Assembly (NCBI GenBank): GCA_012729785.1
Contig: JAAYCL010000037.1
Coordinates: 92,001-156,000 of the forward strand
Direction of reading: 5' to 3'
DNA from: Chlamydiota bacterium
GTDB taxonomy: Bacteria; Auribacterota; Tritonobacteria; UBA1439
Length of the DNA stretch: 64,000 nt
Shown one piece after another: positions 8,066 to 17,059 of the stretch (the stretch's first letter is position 1; every line of letters begins with the position of its first letter). The notes beneath the pieces are model-generated. The model saw nothing but the letters and a program-made list of their open reading frames with translations, made no database searches and was not told the origin of the DNA. Position numbers and translations under genes: made by a program.

Positions 8066-9268
8066 ATGGCGGACGGACGGCAGTTCATCAGCGTGGTGGT
8101 CCCCACGCGCAACCGGCGCGATACGCTCGGCAGGTGCCTCGAGGGATTCCGCCTCCAGGCACTCCCCGCCGATTGTTTCGAGGTGGTCGTCGTGGACGAC
8201 GGCTCCGACGACGGCACCGGCGCGCTGCTCGCCGAAGCCGCGAAGGGGATGCGGAACCTTCGGCATTTCCGGCAGGAGCCCGGCGGTCCCGCGGCGGCGA
8301 GGAATATTGGAATACGGGAGGCGCGGGGACCCCTCGTTCTTTTCACCGGCGACGACTGCATCCCCTCCCCCGATCTCCTCGTGGAGCACGCCCGGACGCA
8401 CCGCCTGCACCCCAGCGTCGCCGTGCTCGGCTACGTCACCTGGCATCCCGATCTCGAGGTGACGCCGTTTATGCGCTACCTCGCCGTCGACATGCAGTTC
8501 AGCTTCCCGCGGATCGAGAAGACGCCGCGCAGCGTCACCTTCAACCTCTTCTACACATCCAACATCTCCGTGGAGAAACGCCTCCTCGAGGCGGCGGGGC
8601 TCTTCGACGAGGATTTCAAAGACGCCGTCTTCGAGGACGTCGAGATGGGGTACCGCCTCTGGAAGACAGGGGTGGGCACCGTCTACAACCGGAGGGCGAT
8701 CACCTACCATTACCACCCCGTCACCCTCGAGGAGTACATCCGGCGCAGCGTCAAGCGGGGCCGGGCGGCCGCCCTGCTCTACAGGAAGCACCCCGAACTC
8801 AAGAGCACCGACTTCATCCACCTCGAGGACCTCACCGACCCCAAGGTGCGGTTCGACTTCTACAACGCCGTGCTCCGCTACCACAACGCAGTCGGCCTCC
8901 AGGAGGTGTTGGCGGAACCAGACGCGGCGGGCCCGATCGCACTGATCCCGCTCGAGGATCGGCTTCGGAACTGGGCCGGGGAAAGCCTCGACCGGCTCGC
9001 GGGGATCGCCCGCGGCCAGAAGACGCAGATCGAGGCGTTGGAGCGCGCCGTGCGGGACGCGCAGCAGGCCTTGCGCGCGACGCAGGAAGCGCTCGCCGAG
9101 CGGGACCGGCTCGTCGCGACACTCGATGAGAAGAACGCCCGCAAGAACGCGCGAATCGACGAACTGGAGAGGTTCGAGCTGCGGGTGAAGAGTTCCCTTC
9201 CGTTCCGTGCGTACCTCGGCCTCGCCAAGCTCCTCGGAAGAGGAAAGTCACCCGCCGGGCCCCGATGA
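8066..9268 (+). CDS. Glycosyltransferase family 2 protein with C-terminal coiled coil
   Basis: 400 residues from ATG 8066 (GGAG 6 bases upstream); the frame is open further upstream but there is no site. The GT-A core shows ISVVVPTRNRRDTLGRC, VVVVDDGSDDGTG, FTGDDCIPSPDLL in the DxD place, and LFDEDFKDAVFEDVEMGYRL (EDxE acceptor motif). After about residue 300 comes a heptad-rich segment (KTQIEALERAV..ALRATQEAL..RLVATLDEKN) likely to form a coiled coil for pairing with another envelope protein. Its stop overlaps the next start by ATGA, so the two genes are translationally coupled. Confidence 0.86.
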   Translation: MADGRQFISVVVPTRNRRDTLGRCLEGFRLQALPADCFEVVVVDDGSDDGTGALLAEAAKGMRNLRHFRQEPGGPAAARNIGIREARGPLVLFTGDDCIPSPDLLVEHARTHRLHPSVAVLGYVTWHPDLEVTPFMRYLAVDMQFSFPRIEKTPRSVTFNLFYTSNISVEKRLLEAAGLFDEDFKDAVFEDVEMGYRLWKTGVGTVYNRRAITYHYHPVTLEEYIRRSVKRGRAAALLYRKHPELKSTDFIHLEDLTDPKVRFDFYNAVLRYHNAVGLQEVLAEPDAAGPIALIPLEDRLRNWAGESLDRLAGIARGQKTQIEALERAVRDAQQALRATQEALAERDRLVATLDEKNARKNARIDELERFELRVKSSLPFRAYLGLAKLLGRGKSPAGPR

Positions 9269-10779
9269 AAATCAGCTTCGTCACCGTCAACCTGCTCGAG
9301 AACGATGCGGTAGGGAACGACATCGGCGCGCGCATCGGCATCCTCTCCCGTGCGGGGCACGACTGCCGCGTTTTCGTCTCCCGCGACTTCCCCGCTGTCC
9401 GCAGGGATTGCGCCTCCCTGGCGACGCTCGCCTCTTACCCAGAGTTCCTTCTCGCAAGCCGGTTCGCCGACCGGCTCGCCCCCTCGGCGGATGACCCCTT
9501 TCGGTGCCACCAGGACGCGGACATCTCGTTCTACAACTACTTCGGCGGGAGCGAACTATACCATTCCATCGCGCTTCCACACCGGGGGATCAGGGTCTTC
9601 GACTACCACGGGGTGACGTCGCCGGAACTCGTCGACGATGTCGCCGCGCGGGGGACCTACGAACGCGGCGTCCGGGAGACCGCCCTCGTCCGATACGCCG
9701 ATTTCGCCCTGGTGCGAAGCGCCTATATGCGCGACGAGCTCGCCCGGACCTTCGGCTTCCCCGCGGACCGGATCACCGTGCTCCCCTACGAGACGGACAC
9801 CTCGCGGTTCACGCCCGGCCCCCGCGACCCCGCACTGGCCCAGCGGTACGGCCTCGCGGGGCGGCGCGTGCTCCTCTACGTCGGGAGAATGGCCTCGCAC
9901 AAGAAGATAGACGAGCTCGTGCAGGCGCTCGCCGCAACGCGGCGCGAGATCCCCGACGCCGTCCTCCTCCTCGTGGGCAACACCTCGGAGGCGGCCCACC
10001 GGCGGGTGATGGAGGAGGCGCTCCGTCGCGCCCGGGAGCTCGGCGTCGGGGACTCCGTGATCTTCACCGGGGAGATCGACCACGCCGCGCTTCCCGCCTA
10101 CTACCGGCTCTGCGACCTGTTTGTCACCGCGAGCCGGCACGAGGGGTTCTGCATCCCGGTAATCGAGGCGATGGCGTGCGGCAAACCCGTGATCGGCGCG
10201 CGCGCGACGGCCCTTCCGGACACGATCGGCGACGGCGGTCTCCTTTTCGAACCGGGGGACCACAAGGCCCTCGCCGCCGCTGCGGCGCGCCTCCTCCGGG
10301 AGACGAAAGGCGGCGGCGACACTCCGTACCGCGCGTTGAGCCGCGCGGCGCTCGCCAGGGCGGGGCGCTTCTCAGCCGGATCGTACCGGCGCGCCTTCCT
10401 GGAGTTCGTAGAGCGGGCGGCAAAGCGGGAGCGCGGGGGGCACACGCCCGAGCCGCCGCCTCCCCCCGCCGTCTCCACCTCGCTTCCCGCGGCATTCTCG
10501 AGGTTGTGCGCCGGCGCAGACGTGTCCATCGACTACCACGACGCCTCACCGCGAAGGTTCGCAGGCCGCATGCTCAGCCGCGCGAGGGGCAAGGTCACCG
10601 CGCACCTGCGCCGCTTCTACCTCGACATCCTTGCGGCGCGCCAATCCGATTTCAACCGCTCGGCGACGCGCGCCGCGGATGAGATCGCCAGGTGCCTCTG
10701 CATCCTGAAGGATTCGCTCGACGAGCTCGACACCCGCCTGCGCAGGATCGAACAAGAACTCGAGGACCGTCGCCGCTGA
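9265..10779 (+). CDS. Glycosyltransferase family 4 protein with C-terminal extension
   Basis: 504 residues. GT-B signatures: DIGARIGILSRAGHDCRVFV at the N-terminus, LLYVGRMASHKKIDELVQAL at the start of the donor domain, VIFTGEIDHAALPAYYRLCDLFVTAS, and HEGFCIPVIEAMACGKPVIG, the full E-x7-E motif. After the catalytic part a Pro-rich linker (around residues 395-405) leads to an extension ending in a heptad-like helix (LDELDTRLRRIEQELEDRR). It overlaps the preceding GT2 by four bases (ATGA). Both genes end in coiled-coil-like tails, which suggests that they assemble together. Donor and acceptor are not predictable. Confidence 0.88.
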   Translation: MKISFVTVNLLENDAVGNDIGARIGILSRAGHDCRVFVSRDFPAVRRDCASLATLASYPEFLLASRFADRLAPSADDPFRCHQDADISFYNYFGGSELYHSIALPHRGIRVFDYHGVTSPELVDDVAARGTYERGVRETALVRYADFALVRSAYMRDELARTFGFPADRITVLPYETDTSRFTPGPRDPALAQRYGLAGRRVLLYVGRMASHKKIDELVQALAATRREIPDAVLLLVGNTSEAAHRRVMEEALRRARELGVGDSVIFTGEIDHAALPAYYRLCDLFVTASRHEGFCIPVIEAMACGKPVIGARATALPDTIGDGGLLFEPGDHKALAAAAARLLRETKGGGDTPYRALSRAALARAGRFSAGSYRRAFLEFVERAAKRERGGHTPEPPPPPAVSTSLPAAFSRLCAGADVSIDYHDASPRRFAGRMLSRARGKVTAHLRRFYLDILAARQSDFNRSATRAADEIARCLCILKDSLDELDTRLRRIEQELEDRRR

Positions 10780-10817
10780 TCAGTCCCCGGCCCTCCGTGA
10801 AACCGAATGACGCCCCG

Positions 10818-12227
10818 ATGACAGATCGCGCACAACCGCTGACGGCCGTCGTCGTCCTCAACTGGAACGGCCGCGCGCATCTCGAGACGTGCCTCTCCTC
10901 CATCCTCGGGCAGAGCCATCCCCGCACCGCGGCGTACCTTGTCGACAACGGAAGCACGGACGGCTCCGTCGGCTTCGTCCGAGAAAGATTCTCGAGGGTC
11001 CGCGTCATCGCGTTTCCTGAAAACACCGGTTTCTGCGCCGGCAACAACGCGGGGATGCGCGCCGCGCTCCGGGAGGGCGCGGACTACATACTCCTTCTGA
11101 ACAACGACACGGAGATCGACCCCGGGTGCGTCGCGGCGCTCGTCCGCGAAGCGGAGACGGACCCGCTCATCGGCGCCTGCGGCTGCCGGATGCTCTTCTT
11201 CCACGAACGCACGTTGATCAACTCGACGGGGGTTGAAGCGTCGATCTACGGGCAGTGCTGGGACCGCGGCAAGGGACGCTTCAGCGGAGGGCGATGGCTC
11301 GAGGCGTGCGACATTCTGGCGGCATGCGGAGGCGCCCTCTTCCTCCGCGCCTCCGCGCTCCGTGAAACAGGGCTCCTGTGCGAGCGGTTCTTCACGTACT
11401 TTGAGGATGTGGACCTCTGCATCAGGTTGCGGGGCAAGGGATTCGGGGTCAGGTACGTGCCGGAGGCGGTCGTCTTCCACAAGCTCGGCGCCACCGCGGA
11501 GCTGCCGGTGTACACGCCGAGGAAGATGTTCTTCGTCCAGAGAAACCGTTTCCTCCTCGTCCTCAGGAACTGCCCCGCGCGCCTTCTTCCTTCGGTGATC
11601 ATCGCCAACGCGGCGTTCGAACTGCGCCGAGCCCGGGCGCACCTTCGTCTCCGCGACGCCGATGCCCTGCTCGTGCAGGCGCGCGCCGTCATCTCCATCC
11701 TGTTCCTGCTCCCCGCCATCGCCCTCCATAGGCTCCGGACCCGCCGCGACGCGCGCGGGCGCGCGTGGTCGATGCTCCACACGCACCCTGACGCCTGCCC
11801 CGACCTCCTCCCGGATCCTCCCTCCCCTCCCGGCGAGGAGCTCTCAAACAGGGTCGTGATGGGCGCGCGGGAGGGAGGACGCGGGAAGGGATGGTACGGG
11901 CCGATGGAGGCCGACGGAACGCGTTTTCGCTGGATGGGTGCGCGGGCGACCGTTACGCTGCTTCTCCCGCCGGGGGAGGCGCGGCTCGCTCTCGTCATCG
12001 CCGATCCGTACCCGGACGCGCCGCGGAAGGAGTGCCTGGTGTACGGGGCGGGGGCCCTCCTCGGGCGCCTCACGCCGGATCGGTCGTTCAGGCGGCACGA
12101 ACTCGCCTTTCACGGGAGACCGGGCGCCGTGGAGATCGTGCTGGAGGCCTCCGGGCTGATCGACGGTTTCGCGCTCGGCGAACCCGCCGACTTCTCCTTC
12201 CGCGTCAGCGAGATAGGCTTTCTCTGA
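10818..12227 (+). CDS. Glycosyltransferase family 2 protein with C-terminal beta-rich domain
   Basis: 469 residues from ATG 10818. The GT2 core is of the rhamnosyltransferase-like type: VVVLNWNGRAHLETC, DNGSTDGSV, FPENTGFCAGNNAGM, LLLNNDTEIDPGC (DxD), CGGALFLRASAL and YFEDVDLCIRLRGKGF. After a basic hydrophobic segment (about 270-330) there is a separate domain starting GKGWYGPMEADG and ending FSFRVSEIGFL. A domain of the same outline ends the GT2 genes at 18445 and 26281 and the B12 radical SAM protein at 21526. The site before the start is weak, so coupling to the upstream gene (gap 38 bp) is likely. Confidence 0.87.
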   Translation: MTDRAQPLTAVVVLNWNGRAHLETCLSSILGQSHPRTAAYLVDNGSTDGSVGFVRERFSRVRVIAFPENTGFCAGNNAGMRAALREGADYILLLNNDTEIDPGCVAALVREAETDPLIGACGCRMLFFHERTLINSTGVEASIYGQCWDRGKGRFSGGRWLEACDILAACGGALFLRASALRETGLLCERFFTYFEDVDLCIRLRGKGFGVRYVPEAVVFHKLGATAELPVYTPRKMFFVQRNRFLLVLRNCPARLLPSVIIANAAFELRRARAHLRLRDADALLVQARAVISILFLLPAIALHRLRTRRDARGRAWSMLHTHPDACPDLLPDPPSPPGEELSNRVVMGAREGGRGKGWYGPMEADGTRFRWMGARATVTLLLPPGEARLALVIADPYPDAPRKECLVYGAGALLGRLTPDRSFRRHELAFHGRPGAVEIVLEASGLIDGFALGEPADFSFRVSEIGFL

Positions 12228-12282
12228 ATACCGGGCGGGGCGCCGGGACGATACACCGAGGTGGGAGAGGAGGCGGCACGCA

Positions 12283-13458
12283 ATGGGCTGGGACTCATTC
12301 CCCAAGGGGACCTTGTATCGAAAAGCGCGTGAGATCGTGATGGGAACGGCGCGAAACGACTCCCTCCGGCAGATCGAGGAGCGGCTCCTCTGCATCGAGG
12401 AGTATATCCGCCAACGGCGGCGGGAGAACTCTTCGAGCGGGCAGGCGGTGTGCGCCCACGGCAGTTTCGACCAGATAGAGCTGCGGGACTCCGCGCTCGC
12501 CGTGCAGGGGTGGATGATGCTCCCGGGCGCAGCGTTCGACCGCCTGATCGTCTACATCAACGAGGCGGAGGCGGCGCGCGCGACCCCCGTGGAGAAAGCC
12601 GAGCTCGGCACCGTATTTCCCACGGTCCCGCATGCCCCGTCCGCGGGATTCCGTTTCTCCGTCGCGCTTGCGCCCGAACAGACGGAGGGGATGATCGACA
12701 TCCGCGTGGCGGGGGTCACGGGGGGACGCGAAACCGCGCTGCTGGAAACGTGGTACCGCGGCGGCATCGAGTCGCTCCTCCCCGTCCCGCCCCTCGACCT
12801 GATGAAGAGGGTCACGATCTACACGTGTTTCTACATCACCGGCGGGCTGCATTCGTACCGCGACTTCTGGAGCGCGATCCGCCGGCACACCGATCCCGCG
12901 ACGTTGGGCGCGGTGCTCGACTGGGGCTGCGGCTGCGGACGTCTCACCCGCCACTTCATCAGCTTCTCCGGCATCCCGCGCATCTGCGGCTGCGACATCG
13001 ACGCGGGGGCGATCGCCTGGTGCGCGGAGAATCTCGCCCCGGCGCAGTTCGCGACCGTCCCGCTCCACCCGCCCGCCCCGTACGAGGACGACAGCTTCGA
13101 CGCGGTGGTCGCCTATTCCGTCCTGACCCACCTGACAAAAGACGTGCAGTTGGAGTGGATCAAGGAGATGCGGCGGATACTGAAACCCGGCGGGCTCTTC
13201 CTGGCGAGCGTGCACGGCGAGTCGGCCGCCTTCGTGAGCTTCAACAAGGAAGCGCCGAATATCCTCGCGGACGGAATCTGCGACTCCTTCCATGGCGGAC
13301 CGCAACTGGACGGCATCGCCCCCCCGGGCTACTACCGGGGGACGTTCCAAGCGAAGCGGTACACCCTTCGCGAGTATTCGCGGCTATTCGAGATCCTCGA
13401 ATACAGGGAGCGGGGCGCGATCAACTTCCAGGATCTCGTGGTGATGCGCAAGCGCTGA
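12283..13458 (+). CDS. Class I SAM methyltransferase with N-terminal accessory domain
   Basis: 391 residues. Residues 25-45 form a short charged helix (LRQIEERLLCIEEYI). A beta-rich module follows (FDQIELRDSALAVQGWMML ... SAGFRFSVAL), similar in outline to modules attached to other glycan-cluster enzymes. From about residue 195 comes a class I methyltransferase: VLDWGCGCGRLTRHF (SAM glycine loop), GCDIDAGAIAWC, FDAVVAYSVLTHL and RILKPGGLFLASV. ATG 12283 follows GGAGG ten bases upstream. It closes the plus-strand run that starts at 8066. Likely methylates a sugar of the glycan, possibly as a terminating cap; this is inference. Confidence 0.85.
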   Translation: MGWDSFPKGTLYRKAREIVMGTARNDSLRQIEERLLCIEEYIRQRRRENSSSGQAVCAHGSFDQIELRDSALAVQGWMMLPGAAFDRLIVYINEAEAARATPVEKAELGTVFPTVPHAPSAGFRFSVALAPEQTEGMIDIRVAGVTGGRETALLETWYRGGIESLLPVPPLDLMKRVTIYTCFYITGGLHSYRDFWSAIRRHTDPATLGAVLDWGCGCGRLTRHFISFSGIPRICGCDIDAGAIAWCAENLAPAQFATVPLHPPAPYEDDSFDAVVAYSVLTHLTKDVQLEWIKEMRRILKPGGLFLASVHGESAAFVSFNKEAPNILADGICDSFHGGPQLDGIAPPGYYRGTFQAKRYTLREYSRLFEILEYRERGAINFQDLVVMRKR

Positions 13459-13491
13459 TATATCCGCGCGGGAGGGGGAGCGTCGCGCAGC

Positions 13492-14307
13492 TCAAGGACG
13501 GCGTTCGACCGATTCCTCGGCGAGATCGGGATACAGGCGCGCTCGACACGGGGAGGGAAGAAACGCGCGGGGCACCATCCTGTATCCGCAAAACCGGCAC
13601 TCGCCGGCGCGAACCCGGCCCGCCCGCGCACAGGTTCGCAGCAGGGTACCCGCGGGGCAGGTCTTCTTCAGGACGAAGCCGACGCTGGTGAACCGGGACC
13701 CGCCCCACCCGTGCACACGGTCGATATGCGTATCCGGGTCGTTGAAGATTTCATCCACCGGCCGCGGGACGGCCCTTCGGTCAAGGAGGCGCAGGGAGGG
13801 ATGGTGCGTGAGGAGCGCCCGGTACCAGTCGTCGCGCGGATAGAGGTCGACCGTGGCGATGAGCACCCCCCCCCAGTCGAGGACGCGCGCCATCTCGTCG
13901 ATCGCCGCCAGCCGCGGCGCCATGATCTCGAGGTGCTCCAGGACGCTCACGCAGATCACGGCGTCGAAACTCCGATCCCGCCAGCTCATCGCGCGGATAT
14001 CCTCGACCCGGTAATCGATGCCCACGCCGTGTCGGGCAGACATCTTCGCGTCTATACCCTCGGCTGATCCGGCCTCGGCAAAGATTTTATCCGATCCGCT
14101 GACGCGGCAGCCCCGCTGCGCACAGTAGACGCCGATCTCGCTCCTCCCGCATCCCGCGTCCAGAACCCGCAACCCGTTGCGCGGCTTCAGATTCTCGAGG
14201 ACGAACGGATACTCCCACCCGCGCGTGGAATCCTCCGCCAGGCTCGCTCCCCATGCGCCCTCATCGAGATAGCGGCGGATCTCGCTTTTCCTGGCGTACC
14301 GGATCAC
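13492..14307 (-). CDS. SAM-dependent methyltransferase
   Basis: 271 residues. Class I fold: VLDAGCGRSEIGVYCA (SAM loop), VSGSDKI, IDYRVEDIRAMSW, FDAVICVSVLEHL and RVLDWGGVLIATVDLYP. The C-terminal 60 residues are Cys- and Arg-rich (KTCPAGTLLRTC, GECRFCGYRM) and may hold a small zinc site or be disordered. It lies 45 bp downstream of a radical SAM gene on the same strand, so the two are probably cotranscribed. Substrate unknown. It is the third methyltransferase in the glycan island and is not closely similar in sequence to the other two. Confidence 0.83.
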   Translation of the reverse strand: MIRYARKSEIRRYLDEGAWGASLAEDSTRGWEYPFVLENLKPRNGLRVLDAGCGRSEIGVYCAQRGCRVSGSDKIFAEAGSAEGIDAKMSARHGVGIDYRVEDIRAMSWRDRSFDAVICVSVLEHLEIMAPRLAAIDEMARVLDWGGVLIATVDLYPRDDWYRALLTHHPSLRLLDRRAVPRPVDEIFNDPDTHIDRVHGWGGSRFTSVGFVLKKTCPAGTLLRTCARAGRVRAGECRFCGYRMVPRAFLPSPCRARLYPDLAEESVERRP

Positions 14308-14352
14308 CTTCTGCTCCCTCCGTCGGGGCGTGTGCGCGGGAATCGCGCCGGC

Positions 14353-15486
14353 TCACAGATCGACGACGAACGAACGGTTGCAGCGGTCCCTGATGAACGC
14401 GCAGGCGCGCTTCATCTCGTCGGGGGGGATGGAGAGGCCGATTTTTTTCGCCCGCTCGGCGAGGACGCTCGCGCGGTCCGACTGGAGCATCTCGTCGAGT
14501 ATCTCGCCGTGCTCGCAGGGATGGTAGCAGGTGAGAGAGCACGGATTGAGCATCAGGGAGTAGAGGCTCCGGCACGCCGTGATCAGCTTCCCCACGGGGC
14601 CCGCCGCATCGTGCCGCGGTTTGAAGTAGGTGCTGTAGTACTCCTCCGGCTTGCAGTGCGTCCATTTCCCGTCCGGGAAGAGGAGCGCCACGAAGAACTG
14701 CCGCCAGCACCGGCTCCTGCTCCGCACCCCCTCGCGCGTCAGACCGCTGAAATCGCTCAGCCCCCGCAGCGTGATATTGATCTCCGGGAACTCCTTCTGC
14801 CATTCCGCGCTCTTCCGGAAAAACTCCCGCCACATCTCCGGGGTCTTGAGCACGGTCATCGGGCTGTCGTACGGGATGAGGGGTTTGACCTCCACGCTCA
14901 TCTGGTAGGGGCTCTTCCTCTGTATCTCCGTCAGCCGGCGGAACAGCTCCGGGAGGTGCGGAAACGACTTGTCGGAGGCGGTCGGGACGATCATCACCCG
15001 CCGGAACCTGCTCCAGGAGGGGCGCGGGTGCGTCACGATCCGCTCGAGCGTGTCGAGGAGCAGGTCCCCGTCAACCCCCCGCTGCGCCTTGTTGATCTCC
15101 CCCACCCCGTCGAGGCTGAACGGGAGGATGTTGACGTACGGGAGCACCGCCATCAGGACGTCGTAGGGCCCCGTCCCGTTCGAGTTGAACTCCAGCGAAA
15201 GCCCTTCGCCGAGGCTTTCCCGAAGACGCCGCATCAGGTCCACGACACCCGGGACCAGCGTCGGCTCTCCGCCGGAGATGCAGATATGCTTGGGCTTCAC
15301 CCGCAGGAGTTCCCCGAGCGCCTTCTCGTAGTCGGGTTTGCGTCTCCGCACCTCGTCGCTGTTGAAGCAGTAGACACAGCGCTGGTTGCAGTGGAAGGTG
15401 ATGAGCCAGGTCACGCACCAGTGGAAGTTGGGGTAGGAACTCCTGTGCAGGCGGAGCAGCCGCTCCGTATTGATCATCAGCCCCAT
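14353..15486 (-). CDS. Radical SAM protein
   Basis: 377 residues starting at ATG 15486 with GGAGGGG 7 bases upstream. The cluster motif CNQRCVYC lies near residue 33, followed by ISGGEPTLVPGVVDLM (SAM-binding GGE motif), LEFNSNGTGPYDV and LPFSLDGVGE. The second half has scattered cysteines (SRCWRQFF, WTHCKPEEYY, NPCSLTCYHPCEHG) that may bind an auxiliary cluster. It differs clearly from the other two SPASM-like radical SAM genes here (6725 and 24804). A TTGCCC-N17-TATACT promoter precedes it. Reaction unknown; the place in the island suggests modification of a sugar, lipid carrier or peptide tied to the glycan. Confidence 0.86.
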   Translation of the reverse strand: MGLMINTERLLRLHRSSYPNFHWCVTWLITFHCNQRCVYCFNSDEVRRRKPDYEKALGELLRVKPKHICISGGEPTLVPGVVDLMRRLRESLGEGLSLEFNSNGTGPYDVLMAVLPYVNILPFSLDGVGEINKAQRGVDGDLLLDTLERIVTHPRPSWSRFRRVMIVPTASDKSFPHLPELFRRLTEIQRKSPYQMSVEVKPLIPYDSPMTVLKTPEMWREFFRKSAEWQKEFPEINITLRGLSDFSGLTREGVRSRSRCWRQFFVALLFPDGKWTHCKPEEYYSTYFKPRHDAAGPVGKLITACRSLYSLMLNPCSLTCYHPCEHGEILDEMLQSDRASVLAERAKKIGLSIPPDEMKRACAFIRDRCNRSFVVDL

Positions 15487-15522
15487 TGTCGCCCCTCCGA
15501 ATCGCTACATCTATAAATAAAA

Positions 15523-15551
15523 AGTATAGCGCGATTCCGATTCCGGGGCAA
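15523..15551 (-). promoter_or_regulatory. Promoter for the radical SAM gene at 14353
   Basis: Minus strand: TTGCCC (15551-15546), 17 bp, TATACT (15528-15523). The leader to ATG 15486 is about 30 bases. Confidence 0.6.
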
Positions 15552-15626
15552 CAGGCCAATCGTCCAATCGGCGTGTTGATCATCGCGCCCGATGTTGGGC
15601 CGCCCACTATCCGCCCCACTATTCGT

Positions 15627-15648
15627 GTCCGCACTATTCGGTGCGGAC
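15627..15648. promoter_or_regulatory. Perfect inverted repeat, candidate operator
   Basis: GTCCGCAC (15627-15634) and GTGCGGAC (15641-15648) are exact reverse complements around six bases. The right arm falls where the -35 of the -10 box at 15664 would lie. Three copies of CACTAT (15605, 15617, 15632) are clustered in the same place. Probably a dimeric regulator site; the regulator is not in view. Confidence 0.35.
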
Positions 15649-15663
15649 GGGATGGGATTGATA

Positions 15664-15669
15664 TATACT
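15664..15669 (+). promoter_or_regulatory. -10 box upstream of the GT4 gene at 15719
   Basis: TATACT within GATATATACTG, with no recognisable -35. It precedes ATG 15719 by 49 bases. The missing -35 and the palindrome in its place suggest an activator-dependent or regulated promoter. Confidence 0.4.
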
Positions 15670-15718
15670 GTTTTTTCCGACGGCGCATTCCCTTTTCGGC
15701 GTACACAGGCGGAACCCG

Positions 15719-16963
15719 ATGAATGTCGTTTTCGTTGCCTACGAGGACCTCCGGGGGGCGGGGGTCATCCACGCGTACAATTTCGCGTGCGAGATCGCCC
15801 GCATGGGCGACCGCGTCCTCTTCCTGATGCCGGGCCTGCGCGAGAGCGTGGGCGTGATGGATCGCGCGCCCGGGTTCGAGATCGGCATCCTGCGCTTCGA
15901 TCATGCGATCCTGGTGCCGTCCCTCCGCGCCCGGATCGCCGCCTTCTCCCCCGATATCGTCCACGTCTGGACGCCGCGGAACATCCCGGCGCGGGCGGCG
16001 CTGGAAATCCGATTGCGCACCGGCGCGAGGATCGTCATCCACTACGAGGACGACGAGGAGTTCGTCTACAACCAGCAGTTCCCCCCCGATCCCCTCTTCC
16101 GAGCGCGCTACACGATCAAGACGCTCGGGTTTCCCCGCCCCGGGGAGCCCCACCCGCACCTTTGGTTCTGGAAGAACCCTCTCATCTCGGCTCTGGCGAA
16201 CCGCGCGGCGGCGTCCTTCACGGCGCTCTCCCCCGCGTTGCGGGACTCGCTGGCCGCCCGCTGGTCCAAGAGGATCGACGTGCTCTACCCGGGGGTCGAT
16301 CTCGACAAATTCCATCCCGGGGCCGCCCCCGCGCCGGTGCGCGAGCGGTTCGGTCTCTCGGGGCGGAAACTCGTCGTCTACTCCGGGTCCGTCGCCCTGT
16401 ACCATGACTTCGATATCCTCCTGAGGGCCATCGCGATCGTTGTCCGCAAGGATCCGTCCGTCTGCCTGCTCCAGTTCGGGAGGTTCGCCTGGACCGAGGA
16501 GCGCACGCAGGCGCTCATCAATGAACTCGGCATCCGCGACCACGTCGTCCTCGGCGGCGAGGTCCCCCACAGGGAGATCCCCGCGCATCTTGCGGCCGCC
16601 GACGTCCTCGTCCATCCCGCCCGCTTCAACGATTTCAACACCTACCGCCTCCCCTCGAAGATCCCCGAGTATCTCGCGATGGGGAAGCCCGCCGTGATCT
16701 CCCAGGCGGGCATCGGCGCGGAGTTCAGGGACCGGGTCGAGGTCCTCAAGACCCGCACGGAGGACCCGGCGGAGCTTGCCGGAAAGATCACGGAGCTTTT
16801 GGGCGACGAGGCCTTGCGCGACGCCCTCGGGAAAGGCGCCCGCCTCGCGGCGGAGCGGCTCTTCAACCTCGAGGCGAACGCGCTTCAACTCCGTGGGATT
16901 TACCGATCCGTCTGCCCGGGAAAGAAGCCCGCCGCCCCCGCGCGCGGCGGACCGACGCGCTGA
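15719..16963 (+). CDS. Glycosyltransferase family 4 protein
   Basis: 414 residues. N-terminal acceptor domain: VVFVAYEDLRGAGVIHAYNFACEIARMGDRVLFL and SPDIVHVWTPRNIPA. Donor domain: KLVVYSGSVALYHDFDILL, VVLGGEVPHREIPAHLAAADVLVHPA, and a loop FNTYRLPSKIPEYLAMGKPAVIS in which the usual E-x7-E is replaced by the SKIPEYLAMGKP variant seen in many GT4 enzymes. The acidic stretch HYEDDEEFVYN in the middle is unusual. It has its own -10 box and a possible operator upstream. It is first of two GT4 genes in tandem (next at 17060). The sugar is unknown. Confidence 0.86.
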   Translation: MNVVFVAYEDLRGAGVIHAYNFACEIARMGDRVLFLMPGLRESVGVMDRAPGFEIGILRFDHAILVPSLRARIAAFSPDIVHVWTPRNIPARAALEIRLRTGARIVIHYEDDEEFVYNQQFPPDPLFRARYTIKTLGFPRPGEPHPHLWFWKNPLISALANRAAASFTALSPALRDSLAARWSKRIDVLYPGVDLDKFHPGAAPAPVRERFGLSGRKLVVYSGSVALYHDFDILLRAIAIVVRKDPSVCLLQFGRFAWTEERTQALINELGIRDHVVLGGEVPHREIPAHLAAADVLVHPARFNDFNTYRLPSKIPEYLAMGKPAVISQAGIGAEFRDRVEVLKTRTEDPAELAGKITELLGDEALRDALGKGARLAAERLFNLEANALQLRGIYRSVCPGKKPAAPARGGPTR

Positions 16964-16998
16964 GGCCCCGCGCGGGTGGCGCTGCGGGGCGGCGGTTG

Positions 16999-17007
16999 TG
17001 CTACACT
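16999..17007 (+). promoter_or_regulatory. Extended -10 promoter of the GT4 gene at 17060
   Basis: TGc followed by TACACT (17002-17007), in the context TTGTGCTACACT. No clear -35. The element lies just after the upstream gene's stop, 52 bases before ATG 17060. Confidence 0.4.
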
Positions 17008-17059
17008 AGCGTCCGCAGATCGAGCGTCGCGGAATCGCAGCGCCTCCGGGAATGCGCCT

